Notes under the pieces: model-generated | Seen by the model: only the letters and a program-made list of their open reading frames with translations | Database searches by the model: none | Told to the model about the DNA's origin: nothing | Part shown: positions 15,994 through 24,310 of the stretch, in pieces | Position numbering within the stretch: position 1 is the first letter of the stretch | Layout of the letters: the number at the start of each line of letters is the position of its first letter | NCBI GenBank assembly: GCA_963691715.1 | Contig: OY829281.1 | Coordinates: 2,480,001 to 2,544,000 of the forward strand | Reading direction: 5' to 3' | DNA from: HXMU1420-13 sp963691715 | GTDB lineage: Bacteria; Bacteroidota; Rhodothermia; Balneolales; Balneolaceae | Length of the DNA: 64,000 nt | Made by a program: the position numbers and the translations under genes

Positions 15994-17640
15994 CTAAAAA
16001 TTAAATTTTGTGCTTCCTTTGCTTGGGTCCCAGAATGGACCTTGTAGCATATCATCCATTGTTTTCTGCTCAACGTTATCATTTCTATTGACCATGGATG
16101 CAGGATAGAGAACCGATCGTGGCCAGTTTCCTGAGCTAGGAGTGAGTGCAGGTTGTAGATTATCGTCACGATCAGGGAATCCTGTTCTTCGCATTAAGTT
16201 GTAGGCTTCATATCCATTGCCCCAAAGAGCAAAATAATATTCACGCGCGATAACTCTCATTTTCTCTGAGGAAGTAGGGGCAGCATCAAAGCGTTCTAAT
16301 ACCACTGCTTGGTAAGCAGAGATGGTAGAATCTGTGATTTCAAAGGGAGTTCCAGCGGCGAACGGTTGTCCAAAATCAGCTACTTTATTGAAGCTATGTT
16401 CAAGCGCGGTTTGCAGAGATGCGCGAGCATTAGAAGGATTGTTTCTGAGTAAGAGTTCAGCTTCGGCAATCATAAAATGAGTGAATGCAGACAACAGAAT
16501 TGGTTCAATACCAGCGCCTTGCAGACCTAAGTGGCTATCAGCGAAGCCTCCTTTATCCTCATCAAATGCACCGCCAGCAGGATAAATACCATAAGTTGCT
16601 ATGGGTAAATGAGAAATATACATAATACATATTGAAGATAGATGATCCATCCCAATATAGCCGTACGGAAGTAAACAAAAGGGATCATCCTCATCAAAAT
16701 GTTCTGGGGAAATTGAATGAAAATAATCTTCTAAATAATCTTCTGCTATGTCTTGTCTGTAAATGTAATAATTAATTCTTGGGTCAATAAACGTTTTATC
16801 AGTGAGAAGCATGTTCATATAACTGTTTGCAAGCATTTCGAAAACCCAAGAATTATCCATGTAATTACGAGCAAAACTTGGATGTCTAGAATCTGGGTTG
16901 GATTGCTGCGTGCTGTATTTGAACTCAAAGTCATGGTCATGGTAAAGAATCAATTCCCCATCGGATAACAATTGATTGATATGTTCAGGCTCCCTCGTGT
17001 TTAAATAGGCTTTAAACTTAATGGTATTGGCAACTCGCTTCCATGCTTGGATACGTTCTGACATGGATAGGTTGGGAAAAAATAAATCGGTTTCGGTTCC
17101 CGGCAAAGAGACGGGATTCTCTAGATCGATGATAGCCTCATCCAATAGTTTGAGTGCTTCTTCATAAATAAAGGCATCGTCTTGTAAAGGAGGGTTGAGT
17201 TCGGTGCCGTCTAAAGATTTGCTGTAGGGGATATCTCCAAACAGGTCTACCATCAAGATCATGGTGTAGGCCTTTAGAATCTTGGCTACCCCAAAGTGAT
17301 TATAAAATGCATCTGATGAGGTGTTGGAAAGTAAGGTCTGTGTGTCAATAAATACTTTGGTGTATGCATTAGAATGTATGTTATCGAAGCTTGAACCGTT
17401 AAATGCATTTTGATAAGTGCTTCCATACATGAAGTGCATTCTGGTGAGTTCTCCACCATAAGCAGAAGCTCTGGCAAAGGTGCTTTTGGAGGATAGTTGA
17501 ATGTTATTTAAAAGTAGGGATGGGTCGGCATACTCGATGTTTACATTGGAATCATCTTCGGTCACAGCTTCTAAGGCGCTGTCGCAGTGTGCCGTCAAGT
17601 AAAGAGCACCTACAAGCAAACAGATGGGGAGGCATTTCAT
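15994..17640 (-). CDS. SusD/RagB-like outer-membrane nutrient-binding lipoprotein (orphan)
   Basis: 548 residues. The N-terminus is a signal peptide with Cys at 19 (LTAHC) as the likely lipidation site. The sequence follows the SusD-like 2 family: an N-terminal TPR-like helical half (AYTKVFIDTQTLL, then FGVAKILKAYTMILMVDLFGDIPYS, a very typical SusD segment), LDEAIIDL, and WKRVANTIKFKAYL. Near the C-terminus are EREYY-type 'IAREYYFALWGNGYEAYNLMRRTGFP' residues. Such proteins bind glycans or other nutrients with a SusC TonB-dependent porin. No SusC-like gene is next to it or anywhere in the window. Upstream is the nitroreductase (65-bp gap) and downstream the VOC gene (66-bp gap). Confidence 0.88.
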   Translation of the reverse strand: MKCLPICLLVGALYLTAHCDSALEAVTEDDSNVNIEYADPSLLLNNIQLSSKSTFARASAYGGELTRMHFMYGSTYQNAFNGSSFDNIHSNAYTKVFIDTQTLLSNTSSDAFYNHFGVAKILKAYTMILMVDLFGDIPYSKSLDGTELNPPLQDDAFIYEEALKLLDEAIIDLENPVSLPGTETDLFFPNLSMSERIQAWKRVANTIKFKAYLNTREPEHINQLLSDGELILYHDHDFEFKYSTQQSNPDSRHPSFARNYMDNSWVFEMLANSYMNMLLTDKTFIDPRINYYIYRQDIAEDYLEDYFHSISPEHFDEDDPFCLLPYGYIGMDHLSSICIMYISHLPIATYGIYPAGGAFDEDKGGFADSHLGLQGAGIEPILLSAFTHFMIAEAELLLRNNPSNARASLQTALEHSFNKVADFGQPFAAGTPFEITDSTISAYQAVVLERFDAAPTSSEKMRVIAREYYFALWGNGYEAYNLMRRTGFPDRDDNLQPALTPSSGNWPRSVLYPASMVNRNDNVEQKTMDDMLQGPFWDPSKGSTKFNF

Positions 17641-17705
17641 AACAGTTAGTTAAGTTAAATACCAGTTACGTATAACTAATTGGTTTATTGTATAAAAGAA
17701 AATTG

Positions 17706-18374
17706 CTAAAAGAAACTAGCAATCTCATTGAGCTTTTTCTTACTTATATCAGGAACTTCAACCCCAGTTTCTGGATAACCAACCACCAATAATAAAAATG
17801 CTTTTTCATGGGAGGGCCGTTTCATAATAGTATTTAAGAAACCCATAGGACTTGGAGTGTGGGTTAAAGTAGCAAGTCCCGCGTTGTGGAGTGCGGTAAT
17901 TAAAATACCTGTAGCAATACCCACCGATTCTTTCACATAGTAATGCTTTTCTTTTTGGCCTTGTTCATTTATGTGATAGGGCTGAGAGAAAATTCCAATT
18001 AATACAGGAGCAGTTTCTAAAAAAGGTTTATGCTCATTGGTTCCAAATGGTACTAAATCTTCAAGCCAAACTTCTGGTGCACGTCTATTATAAAATTCAT
18101 GTTCTTCCTCTTCAGCAGCAGTGCGAATTTTTTTCTTAATCGCTGCATCTTTTACCACTGTAAAATGCCAAGGTTGTTTATTTGCACCATTTGGTGCGGT
18201 ACCTGCAGCAAGCAAACAATCATCAATAACGCCCTCTGGTATTGCACGGTTCGAAAATGACCTAACAGTTCTTCTCTTTCTAATGAGAGTATAAAAATCT
18301 TGTGCCCTTTTTTTCATTTCAAGAGGGGTGTAGGATGTGAAATTATCCAAAGGAATAAATTTAGTTTTTTTCAT
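17706..18374 (-). CDS. Nitroreductase family flavoprotein (iodotyrosine deiodinase/BluB-like branch)
   Basis: 222 residues. FMN-binding signs are the basic start RKRRTVRSFSNRAIP (phosphate contact) and APNGANKQPWHFTVV, where GANKQPWHF is characteristic of the iodotyrosine deiodinase-like branch. The C-terminal part has ATLTHTPSPMGFLN and a dimer-forming tail. These enzymes reduce nitro, quinone or halogenated aromatic compounds with NAD(P)H, or cleave flavin (BluB). No cobalamin gene is nearby, so BluB is unlikely. It follows the membrane peptidase by 5 bp, so the two are co-transcribed. Confidence 0.85.
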   Translation of the reverse strand: MKKTKFIPLDNFTSYTPLEMKKRAQDFYTLIRKRRTVRSFSNRAIPEGVIDDCLLAAGTAPNGANKQPWHFTVVKDAAIKKKIRTAAEEEEHEFYNRRAPEVWLEDLVPFGTNEHKPFLETAPVLIGIFSQPYHINEQGQKEKHYYVKESVGIATGILITALHNAGLATLTHTPSPMGFLNTIMKRPSHEKAFLLLVVGYPETGVEVPDISKKKLNEIASFF

Positions 18375-18379
18375 AACAT

Positions 18380-20512
18380 CTAGTTTTGAGTGGCTTTAGT
18401 GAAGTCCAACCATTCATGGAGTTCGTGTACCCTTTCTTTATAACGTTCTCTCATAGCCAAATTCGTTAGTTTATGAATCCATTTTTCTGCTAGTTCGAAT
18501 TCCCTGTAATATACAAGGGTGTTGATCATAGATTCTTGTATATCAAACCACCGAACATTAGCAACATTAGTAAGCAAAAAATAGGCATAATTGATAAGGT
18601 GATTTTTATCCTTCAGTGATAACGCTCTATCTACTTGTAGCCATTGCAAGGGTTCCGGCAAGGTTTCAAAGAGTGTAGGATGTACAATGGTATTATGATA
18701 ACGAGCCTTTAGAAAAATACTCCATGTTAATGAATCGGATCGCACTACGAATGAGTCGTCTGTCCTATTATTTGATTTGTATGCATGTTTTGTTTTCCAT
18801 TGAAAAAGAATTGAATCTGCAGCTATATAATTTCCAGTTTGGAAGTATGCATCTGCTTTAGTGAGCTGTAATGAAAATATTGAATCTGAGTCGGTGATAT
18901 CGGATATAATTTGGCCACTATTCAATGTTCTCAACTGATAGGTAGACCAAATGGTTTTAATTTGAGGGATATCAGGATGCTTAGAATATAAGTGGTTTAT
19001 TTTTGCGCGAGCGTTAACGGAATCCGACAGTGACTCATACAGCCTTAAGTCATCGATACCACTTAAAACGGGATGTACTTTTCTTGGACAATCCATCTGA
19101 AAAAGTGATCGCTGAGAAAATATTTGTTGAGATATTTTAGTGTCGATGGAGTCAACATTATTCACTGGAAGTTGAGATTTCCAACGTGTAACAAGGGTAT
19201 CGAAGGGAACATTATAGGCTTTTTCAAAATCGGTTGTTGGGAAAGCGACTTTAAAATTTTTGATGGGATAGTTTTCCAATAAATATCCTACAAAAGAACC
19301 TGCAGTTGTGTAGCTAATTGCAGAAGCTGATGAGTAAAACCCAGACATTGTAAGTGAAGATGCCATTTCATTTACTGTAGGTAAGGGATCCTCGGCGGCG
19401 ATAATTTGATCTAGGGTTGAAGTTTTTGAAGCATCTTTTGCAATCGCCTCAGCTACGCCTTCAACTAAACCAATACTCCAGCTGGCATTAATTACTGCAT
19501 TTCCAAATTGTTTGGTAATTACATGCACTAATTCATGTTTCAAAACATGTTCTAAATGTTCTTTGGCGATGTGCATTTGGTCTTGTTCTAACCATACTGG
19601 TACGTAGCTCGTAAATTTTGCCCCCACCAACGTTTTCTTTTGCCATGCATTGGCATATACATAAGATTCTATTATTCGATCCTGTGGCCAATCTATTTCT
19701 AATAATTGGATAATTTGTTGAAAATGAAATTCATGTCGAGCAGCCCAATAAGCTCTTTCCTCATGATCAAAGTTATCTTGATCGAAATAAAGGACAAAAT
19801 GATCGGTTCTTATTACTTCAGGGAGTTGAGTCTTTAAATACTCTCTTGGGGTAGAAATACCAAGTTGAGGATGTAGATAAAATATACTTGCGATACATAC
19901 ACATGAAATGAGAATCGAAAGGTGATGCTTTGTTTTGGTTTTAATATTGGGAAGCACCCATAGTAAGAATATCCATGACATTGTAGTTAGTCGAAACCAT
20001 ATCAATCCTCTTGTGATTTGGATTTCATCATCATAAATAGGTCCAGGCCAGAAGCCCCATACATGATTGAAATAATACACCTGTGGAAGGGTTAGAAATT
20101 CGTAGAGTAAAATGCCAAATCCTATAAGTACTAACATGCAGAAACTGAGGATTTTAGGAATTGGGAATTTCATGATTCTAACAAAGCGACCAATGGAAAC
20201 ACCAAACAAAAGACTAGGAAATGGCAATAAAAGCCATAACCCTACTCCAGTCCAGCTAAGACATTGTGAAAATGCCCCATGTATTAAAAGGGGGAGAGCT
20301 AAGAGTAAAATTTTAAGCGATAACTCGGAAATGATGTTGAAATCATTGCTACTTGTTTTATCTGAAGCTTTTAAACTCCCCCAAAAGCATACTAAAGTAG
20401 CTGTAAGTAAGGCTGATTCTAGATGTAAGTCTCTTAATAAAGGAATCCAAAGCAAGACTATACCAATACCAAAAGGCCAAAATAATTTGATAAATGGTAT
20501 AATTTTATTCAA
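18380..20512 (-). CDS. Membrane protein with peptidase MA-like (gluzincin) domain
   Basis: 710 residues. The first ~215 residues carry about seven hydrophobic segments. A soluble part follows: about 235-420 resembles the peptidase MA family, with the zinc-binding HELVH at 326-330 and glutamates E351/E355 in SIGLVEGVAEAI as candidate third ligand. The last ~270 residues look helical and repeat-like (TPR-type). So it is probably an anchored zinc protease with an outward catalytic part (topology inferred). The start is TTG at 20512, as no ATG precedes the first membrane segment. It heads a minus-strand run with the nitroreductase (5-bp gap). I do not recognise a named family. Confidence 0.72.
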   Translation of the reverse strand: MNKIIPFIKLFWPFGIGIVLLWIPLLRDLHLESALLTATLVCFWGSLKASDKTSSNDFNIISELSLKILLLALPLLIHGAFSQCLSWTGVGLWLLLPFPSLLFGVSIGRFVRIMKFPIPKILSFCMLVLIGFGILLYEFLTLPQVYYFNHVWGFWPGPIYDDEIQITRGLIWFRLTTMSWIFLLWVLPNIKTKTKHHLSILISCVCIASIFYLHPQLGISTPREYLKTQLPEVIRTDHFVLYFDQDNFDHEERAYWAARHEFHFQQIIQLLEIDWPQDRIIESYVYANAWQKKTLVGAKFTSYVPVWLEQDQMHIAKEHLEHVLKHELVHVITKQFGNAVINASWSIGLVEGVAEAIAKDASKTSTLDQIIAAEDPLPTVNEMASSLTMSGFYSSASAISYTTAGSFVGYLLENYPIKNFKVAFPTTDFEKAYNVPFDTLVTRWKSQLPVNNVDSIDTKISQQIFSQRSLFQMDCPRKVHPVLSGIDDLRLYESLSDSVNARAKINHLYSKHPDIPQIKTIWSTYQLRTLNSGQIISDITDSDSIFSLQLTKADAYFQTGNYIAADSILFQWKTKHAYKSNNRTDDSFVVRSDSLTWSIFLKARYHNTIVHPTLFETLPEPLQWLQVDRALSLKDKNHLINYAYFLLTNVANVRWFDIQESMINTLVYYREFELAEKWIHKLTNLAMRERYKERVHELHEWLDFTKATQN

Positions 20513-20639
20513 ATGATTAGAATTCTAAACAAAAATTTACAAATGGTTGGTAATTCTTTAATGTAAATCACCATTGCAAACAACCAACAATGGATTGAAA
20601 TAGTACAATTAGTTTAAAGAACGTTTTCGAAGCACTTTG

Positions 20640-21491
20640 TTACTTTTTAAACATAGTGCTTAAAATAAACCAAATATTTTCTTTTCTTTCCATGAGGCGG
20701 CGGCTAAAATAAGGGAACCAATCGGTACCGAAGGGTACATAAACGCGGGTAAGATATCCCAGTGTTGTTAAGTCAACCATGGTTTCTTCTCTTAGACCAT
20801 ATAGCATCTGAAATTCTAAACTATCTTTTGCTTTATTTTCTGATGCGGTGTATTCACGAAGCCAGTTTACTAACTCGTCATCATGTGTGCCAAAACGTGG
20901 GCGCTCTGTTTTTTCGAGTAAGACTTTTGCATAGTCCTTAAATGCCGTTCGTATTTCAGGCATGCTTTGAAGTGCCACATTCGAGGGCTCTTTATACGCT
21001 CCCTTTACTAGACGGATATTAGCTCCTATTGAGGCCAAGTCTTCAATATCATCTTTGGTTCTATGAAGCATGGCTTGAATAACAGTTCCAACTGTTTGCC
21101 CGTATTTTTTATACGCGTCTTTAAAGATATCGATGGTTACTTGAGTATAATCACTTCCCTCCATATCGATATTTACAAATTGATTATATTTTTGAGCTAC
21201 GTCCAAAAGCTTATATAGATTCTCTACGCAATATTCGCGATCAATATCGAGGCCCATCATAGTTAATTTGATGGATATGCTACTTATTAGGCCATGTTCA
21301 TTAATCCCGTTTAAGAGATGAATGTATTCTTCAACGGTGGAATCAGCAGTATGTTTATCATGTACATTTTCACCAAGAAGATCTAAGGTGAGTTTTAGGT
21401 TTTTATGATTTAAATATTTTGCCTTTGGGATAGAATCCTCGAACGTTTCACCGGCTACAAATCGCTTTGCTAATACAAAAGGAAGTTTCAT
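20640..21491 (-). CDS. putA/prodh: Proline dehydrogenase
   Basis: 283 residues, near the length of monofunctional bacterial ProDH. It oxidises proline to pyrroline-5-carboxylate with FAD, passing electrons to quinone. The (beta/alpha)8 barrel shows SIKLTMMGLDID, VNIDMEGSDYTQVTIDIF, GTVIQAMLHRT, NIRLVKGAYKEP (the conserved RLVKGAY), GTHDDELV, EFQMLYGLRE and the C-terminal VPFGTDWFPYFSRRLMER, whose paired arginines bind the substrate carboxylate. All standard motifs are present. The partner P5C dehydrogenase is not in the window. It diverges from the DUF4097 gene across 158 bp. Confidence 0.94.
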   Translation of the reverse strand: MKLPFVLAKRFVAGETFEDSIPKAKYLNHKNLKLTLDLLGENVHDKHTADSTVEEYIHLLNGINEHGLISSISIKLTMMGLDIDREYCVENLYKLLDVAQKYNQFVNIDMEGSDYTQVTIDIFKDAYKKYGQTVGTVIQAMLHRTKDDIEDLASIGANIRLVKGAYKEPSNVALQSMPEIRTAFKDYAKVLLEKTERPRFGTHDDELVNWLREYTASENKAKDSLEFQMLYGLREETMVDLTTLGYLTRVYVPFGTDWFPYFSRRLMERKENIWFILSTMFKK

Positions 21492-21649
21492 TCAATTATT
21501 ATAAAATATTTCAATGATTAAAGGTAGGAATTCCATCAATTATCAACACCAAAAAAATGTAAGAAACCTTTTACGAATTGATACGTTTACGGTTGGGTTA
21601 ATATGCTTTTTTTAGAAAAAAAGGACGAACTAATAAAATCACAAGCAAA

Positions 21650-22575
21650 ATGGACATATTTAAAACTAAAAGTAAAAATTTCTGGATAGTGCTACTAATG
21701 AGTAATGTTTTTGTCTCACTATCTTTGTATGCACAAAAACCATACATGGAAGAAAGTTTCGCAGTGGGTAATAATGTACGTATAGAAGTATTAACCTCTG
21801 GGGGGAGTATTGAAGTTAAAGGCTCTGAGAGAGATAATGTACATGTAGAGATGATTGTTAAACAAAGAGGGAAAGCGATCGAAGCAGGAGAAGCTGATCT
21901 TGATAATTGGGATATATCCATTGATAAAAGGGTAATACAGTGTATGCCACGGCTGAAAAGAGAAATAGGATTAATTGGGGTAGAGATAATTTTAGCATAT
22001 CCTTTGTTGTGTATGCCCCTATTGACTCAAAAGCAGATGTTAAAACCTCCGGGGGTAGAATTATTCTAGAAAATCTAGAAGGAGATCAACGTGCCAAAAC
22101 TTCAGGAGGAAGTATTACAGCATCTCAAATTATTGGAGAGGTAGATGTACATACATCTGGCGGATCAATCACTCTTGATGAAATTGAAGGCACTATTCAA
22201 GCACATACATCGGGAGGGCGTATTAGGGCAACAGAGATACATGGCGAAATACTAGCAAAAACATCGGGAGGTAGCATCACTTTAGAGGATATAATTGGTA
22301 ATGTAGAGGCAAAGACTTCTGGAGGATCAATAGATGCAGAAATTGTGAAGCCTGATGAGTATATCGATTTAAAAACCTCAGGTGGGAGTATTAATGTAAC
22401 GGTTCCAGAAGAGGGAGGATATGATTTAAATCTAGATGGTAATAGAGTTCGTGCAGATTTAAGTAATTTTGATGGTGATTATGAAAAAGATGAAATTGAA
22501 GGCACTATGAATGGCGGTGGAACCCGACTTACCGCTAAAACCTCAGGAGGATCGGTAACAATGAGATATCTTTAA
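21650..22575 (+). pseudogene. DUF4097-type secreted repeat protein, frameshifted
   Basis: Two overlapping frames make one protein. The first (21650-22069) gives a signal peptide ending SLYAQ, then EVLTSGGSIEVKG; the second (to 22575) continues with many TSGGSI repeats. The join is at the A4G3 run 21926-21932: adding one G changes the reading from DKRVIQ to DKRGNTVYATAEK and restores one frame of about 308 residues. The mature protein is mostly 18-residue repeats of the DUF4097 beta-helix type, likely cell-envelope located. The loss of one G could be a sequencing error, a true mutation or switching at a short run. Function unknown. Confidence 0.8.
22039..22401 (+). repeat. 18-residue (54-bp) TSGGS repeats in the DUF4097 protein
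   Basis: Five consecutive units of exactly 18 codons begin xKTSGGxI or xHTSGGxI at 22039, followed by a 20-codon unit and another partial one; a last copy sits at the C-terminus. The first two units read VKTSGGRIILENLEGDQR and AKTSGGSITASQIIGEVD. The pattern predicts a right-handed beta-helix with a Ser-Gly-Gly turn in each coil. The DNA copies are divergent, so recombination between them is not obvious. Confidence 0.85.
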
Positions 22576-22706
22576 AAAATCGGAAAAAAGATGTATTTAC
22601 GTATTTGGGTTAGATGCACAGGATTCACGATATGATTTAAAATAGATAGCCCTTTTTTCGTTGCCATTTGCACATAACACCGGGTTTAAATATGTAGTTT
22701 TTTTAT

Positions 22707-23243
22707 TCACTTTGCTTTGGTGGAAAATACATGTTCGGATCGTTCTTTGAGGGCGTAATTTAATCTTTCATATGCCTTTTCAATAGGCTTTATATTCCAA
22801 AAGTTAACAGCTATACCCCTGTAATCTTCATGAATAGTCACTTTAACCGTTTCATTTATTTCCTCTATCAAATAGACATGATGGAATGAAAATACTAATC
22901 GATTGCCACCTGTATGTTTAAGAATTTTTTCTGCAGTTAACTGAGCGACGGTAGCTCGAACTTCAATGGCTGTGTTTTCGTCTGGAGTTAGCAAATATTT
23001 TACTTGATTTCCTTGAATTAATGTTCCCTCCAAGTGTTCCATTACCGGATTCCAATTAGGGTATTCCTCCATGTTAATTATCACATTCCAAACAGTCTCT
23101 GTATCTGAATGTATTATGATTTCATGATGAACAGATTTACGTCCCGTTAAAAAAAGGATAAAGAGTAATAGTATTAGTCCAAATAATAGGTACAACATTT
23201 TTTTCAATTTTTTATTCCTATTGGTTCTTTTATCCACAAGCAT
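22707..23243 (-). CDS. Membrane-anchored SRPBCC (START-like) protein
   Basis: 178 residues. A basic N-terminus is followed by one hydrophobic segment (about 16-35, MLYLLFGLILLLFILFL) that anchors the protein. The remainder has the SRPBCC pattern: strand IIIHSDTETVWNVIINMEEYPNWNP (the usual V-W-x-x-L/I-x-D/E-x-x-x-Y-P-x-W-N motif), then beta strands with EVRATVAQL and FSFHHVYLIEE, and a long C-terminal helix. Such folds bind hydrophobic ligands. Ligand and role are unknown. It stands alone between the DUF4097 gene and the DUF5694 lipoprotein. Confidence 0.82.
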   Translation of the reverse strand: MLVDKRTNRNKKLKKMLYLLFGLILLLFILFLTGRKSVHHEIIIHSDTETVWNVIINMEEYPNWNPVMEHLEGTLIQGNQVKYLLTPDENTAIEVRATVAQLTAEKILKHTGGNRLVFSFHHVYLIEEINETVKVTIHEDYRGIAVNFWNIKPIEKAYERLNYALKERSEHVFSTKAK

Positions 23244-23339
23244 AGGCTGTTAATCTGCGTCTGTATTATATTTATCAATTCAAACGTAACATTGAAAGTT
23301 AGTTTAGTTCTTAGATTATTAATATGAAGTAGGGTTTTT

Positions 23340-24263
23340 TTATTTTTTTAGATAACTATTTGGCTCAACATAATCAAAATCAGGGGAGTCGTTGAATAAT
23401 TGTCGTAATTGCCAAACATGTCCCGAGCCATATATAAGTAAAAAACGTTCTTCTTTGTCAAAGTTAGTTATATCATAAGCGTTAGAAAATATCCTCAGAT
23501 TTCTTCTATACCATCTAGCAACACCATCTGCACCCAAATAATTATCTCCAGCACCTGTTAGTACATTTTCAGTTAAATATGCTTGATGATCTTTTAATCT
23601 ATTTTCAGGTCTATTGATAGTTATTAGGTGCTCTGTTAAGGTTTGTACGGTTTTCATGGAATCGCTGTATAGATAAAAAGATTCGTAATCATACCGTTTA
23701 TATTTTGTTAATTGCCCATTTGATTTCAAATATACCGTTTCATCGAAGTTGTCCCAATCCAATTCAACTCCAAACCATTCTGCTGAAGCATCAGAACAAT
23801 ACACCCTACTATGACCTAGTCTTTTAGCTAATTTAAAACCTATTTGATATACTTCATTTTTTTTGTCGTTGAGCTTTAGTAAACCATTTACATAGTTTTG
23901 GTAGTAGCCATTGATGATGTCGTCCATTTTTATTCTTGCACATTCTAGCAATATTTTTGTTGGTTTGTATTCCGCAATATTAGATAGCAGTATATCTAAT
24001 TCATTTTGTCTTTTTTCTTCTAGAATATTGAAAGCATATTTGGGTGTATAACTGTCAAGATTTGGATTATCAAAATGGAAAACTCCCAATACCATGGCTT
24101 TAGTTTTATACTTTCCAATAAAGTGATTTGGATCTTCTACAGGATTTAATTCCTTTTCTTTGTTCGATATTAGGTCACTCTGTTGATTACAAGAAACCGT
24201 GTTGAGAAAAAAGGTTAGAAGAAAAAAGTATTTTATCATTTCGGGGTTCATATTTTTATCCAA
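23340..24263 (-). CDS. DUF5694 lipoprotein (TraB/TIKI-like fold)
   Basis: 307 residues, with a lipoprotein signal (FFLNTVSC, Cys 25). The likely start is one of the three Met codons in the first nine. The mature part has the DUF5694 pattern: MVLGVFHFDNPNLD near the start, LLECAR in the middle, LTGAGDNYLGADGVARWYRRNLRIFSN, and a C-terminal GSGHVWQLRQLF. The paired GxxH and GxGH motifs with a conserved Glu match the TraB/TIKI superfamily, which has putative metal-dependent hydrolases. No activity is proven for DUF5694. It is 47 bp past the broken S41 peptidase on the same strand, so they may be one unit. Confidence 0.78.
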   Translation of the reverse strand: MDKNMNPEMIKYFFLLTFFLNTVSCNQQSDLISNKEKELNPVEDPNHFIGKYKTKAMVLGVFHFDNPNLDSYTPKYAFNILEEKRQNELDILLSNIAEYKPTKILLECARIKMDDIINGYYQNYVNGLLKLNDKKNEVYQIGFKLAKRLGHSRVYCSDASAEWFGVELDWDNFDETVYLKSNGQLTKYKRYDYESFYLYSDSMKTVQTLTEHLITINRPENRLKDHQAYLTENVLTGAGDNYLGADGVARWYRRNLRIFSNAYDITNFDKEERFLLIYGSGHVWQLRQLFNDSPDFDYVEPNSYLKK

Positions 24264-24310
24264 TAGTTAGTATAAAATCTTGCGAAATGTAGATTGGGAT
24301 AAGCAGTAAC

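Noticed and set aside
21926..21932. Programmed -1 frameshift in the DUF4097 gene
   Set aside because: Zero-frame codons AAA AGG GTA do not permit good re-pairing; a missing G in the run explains the data better.
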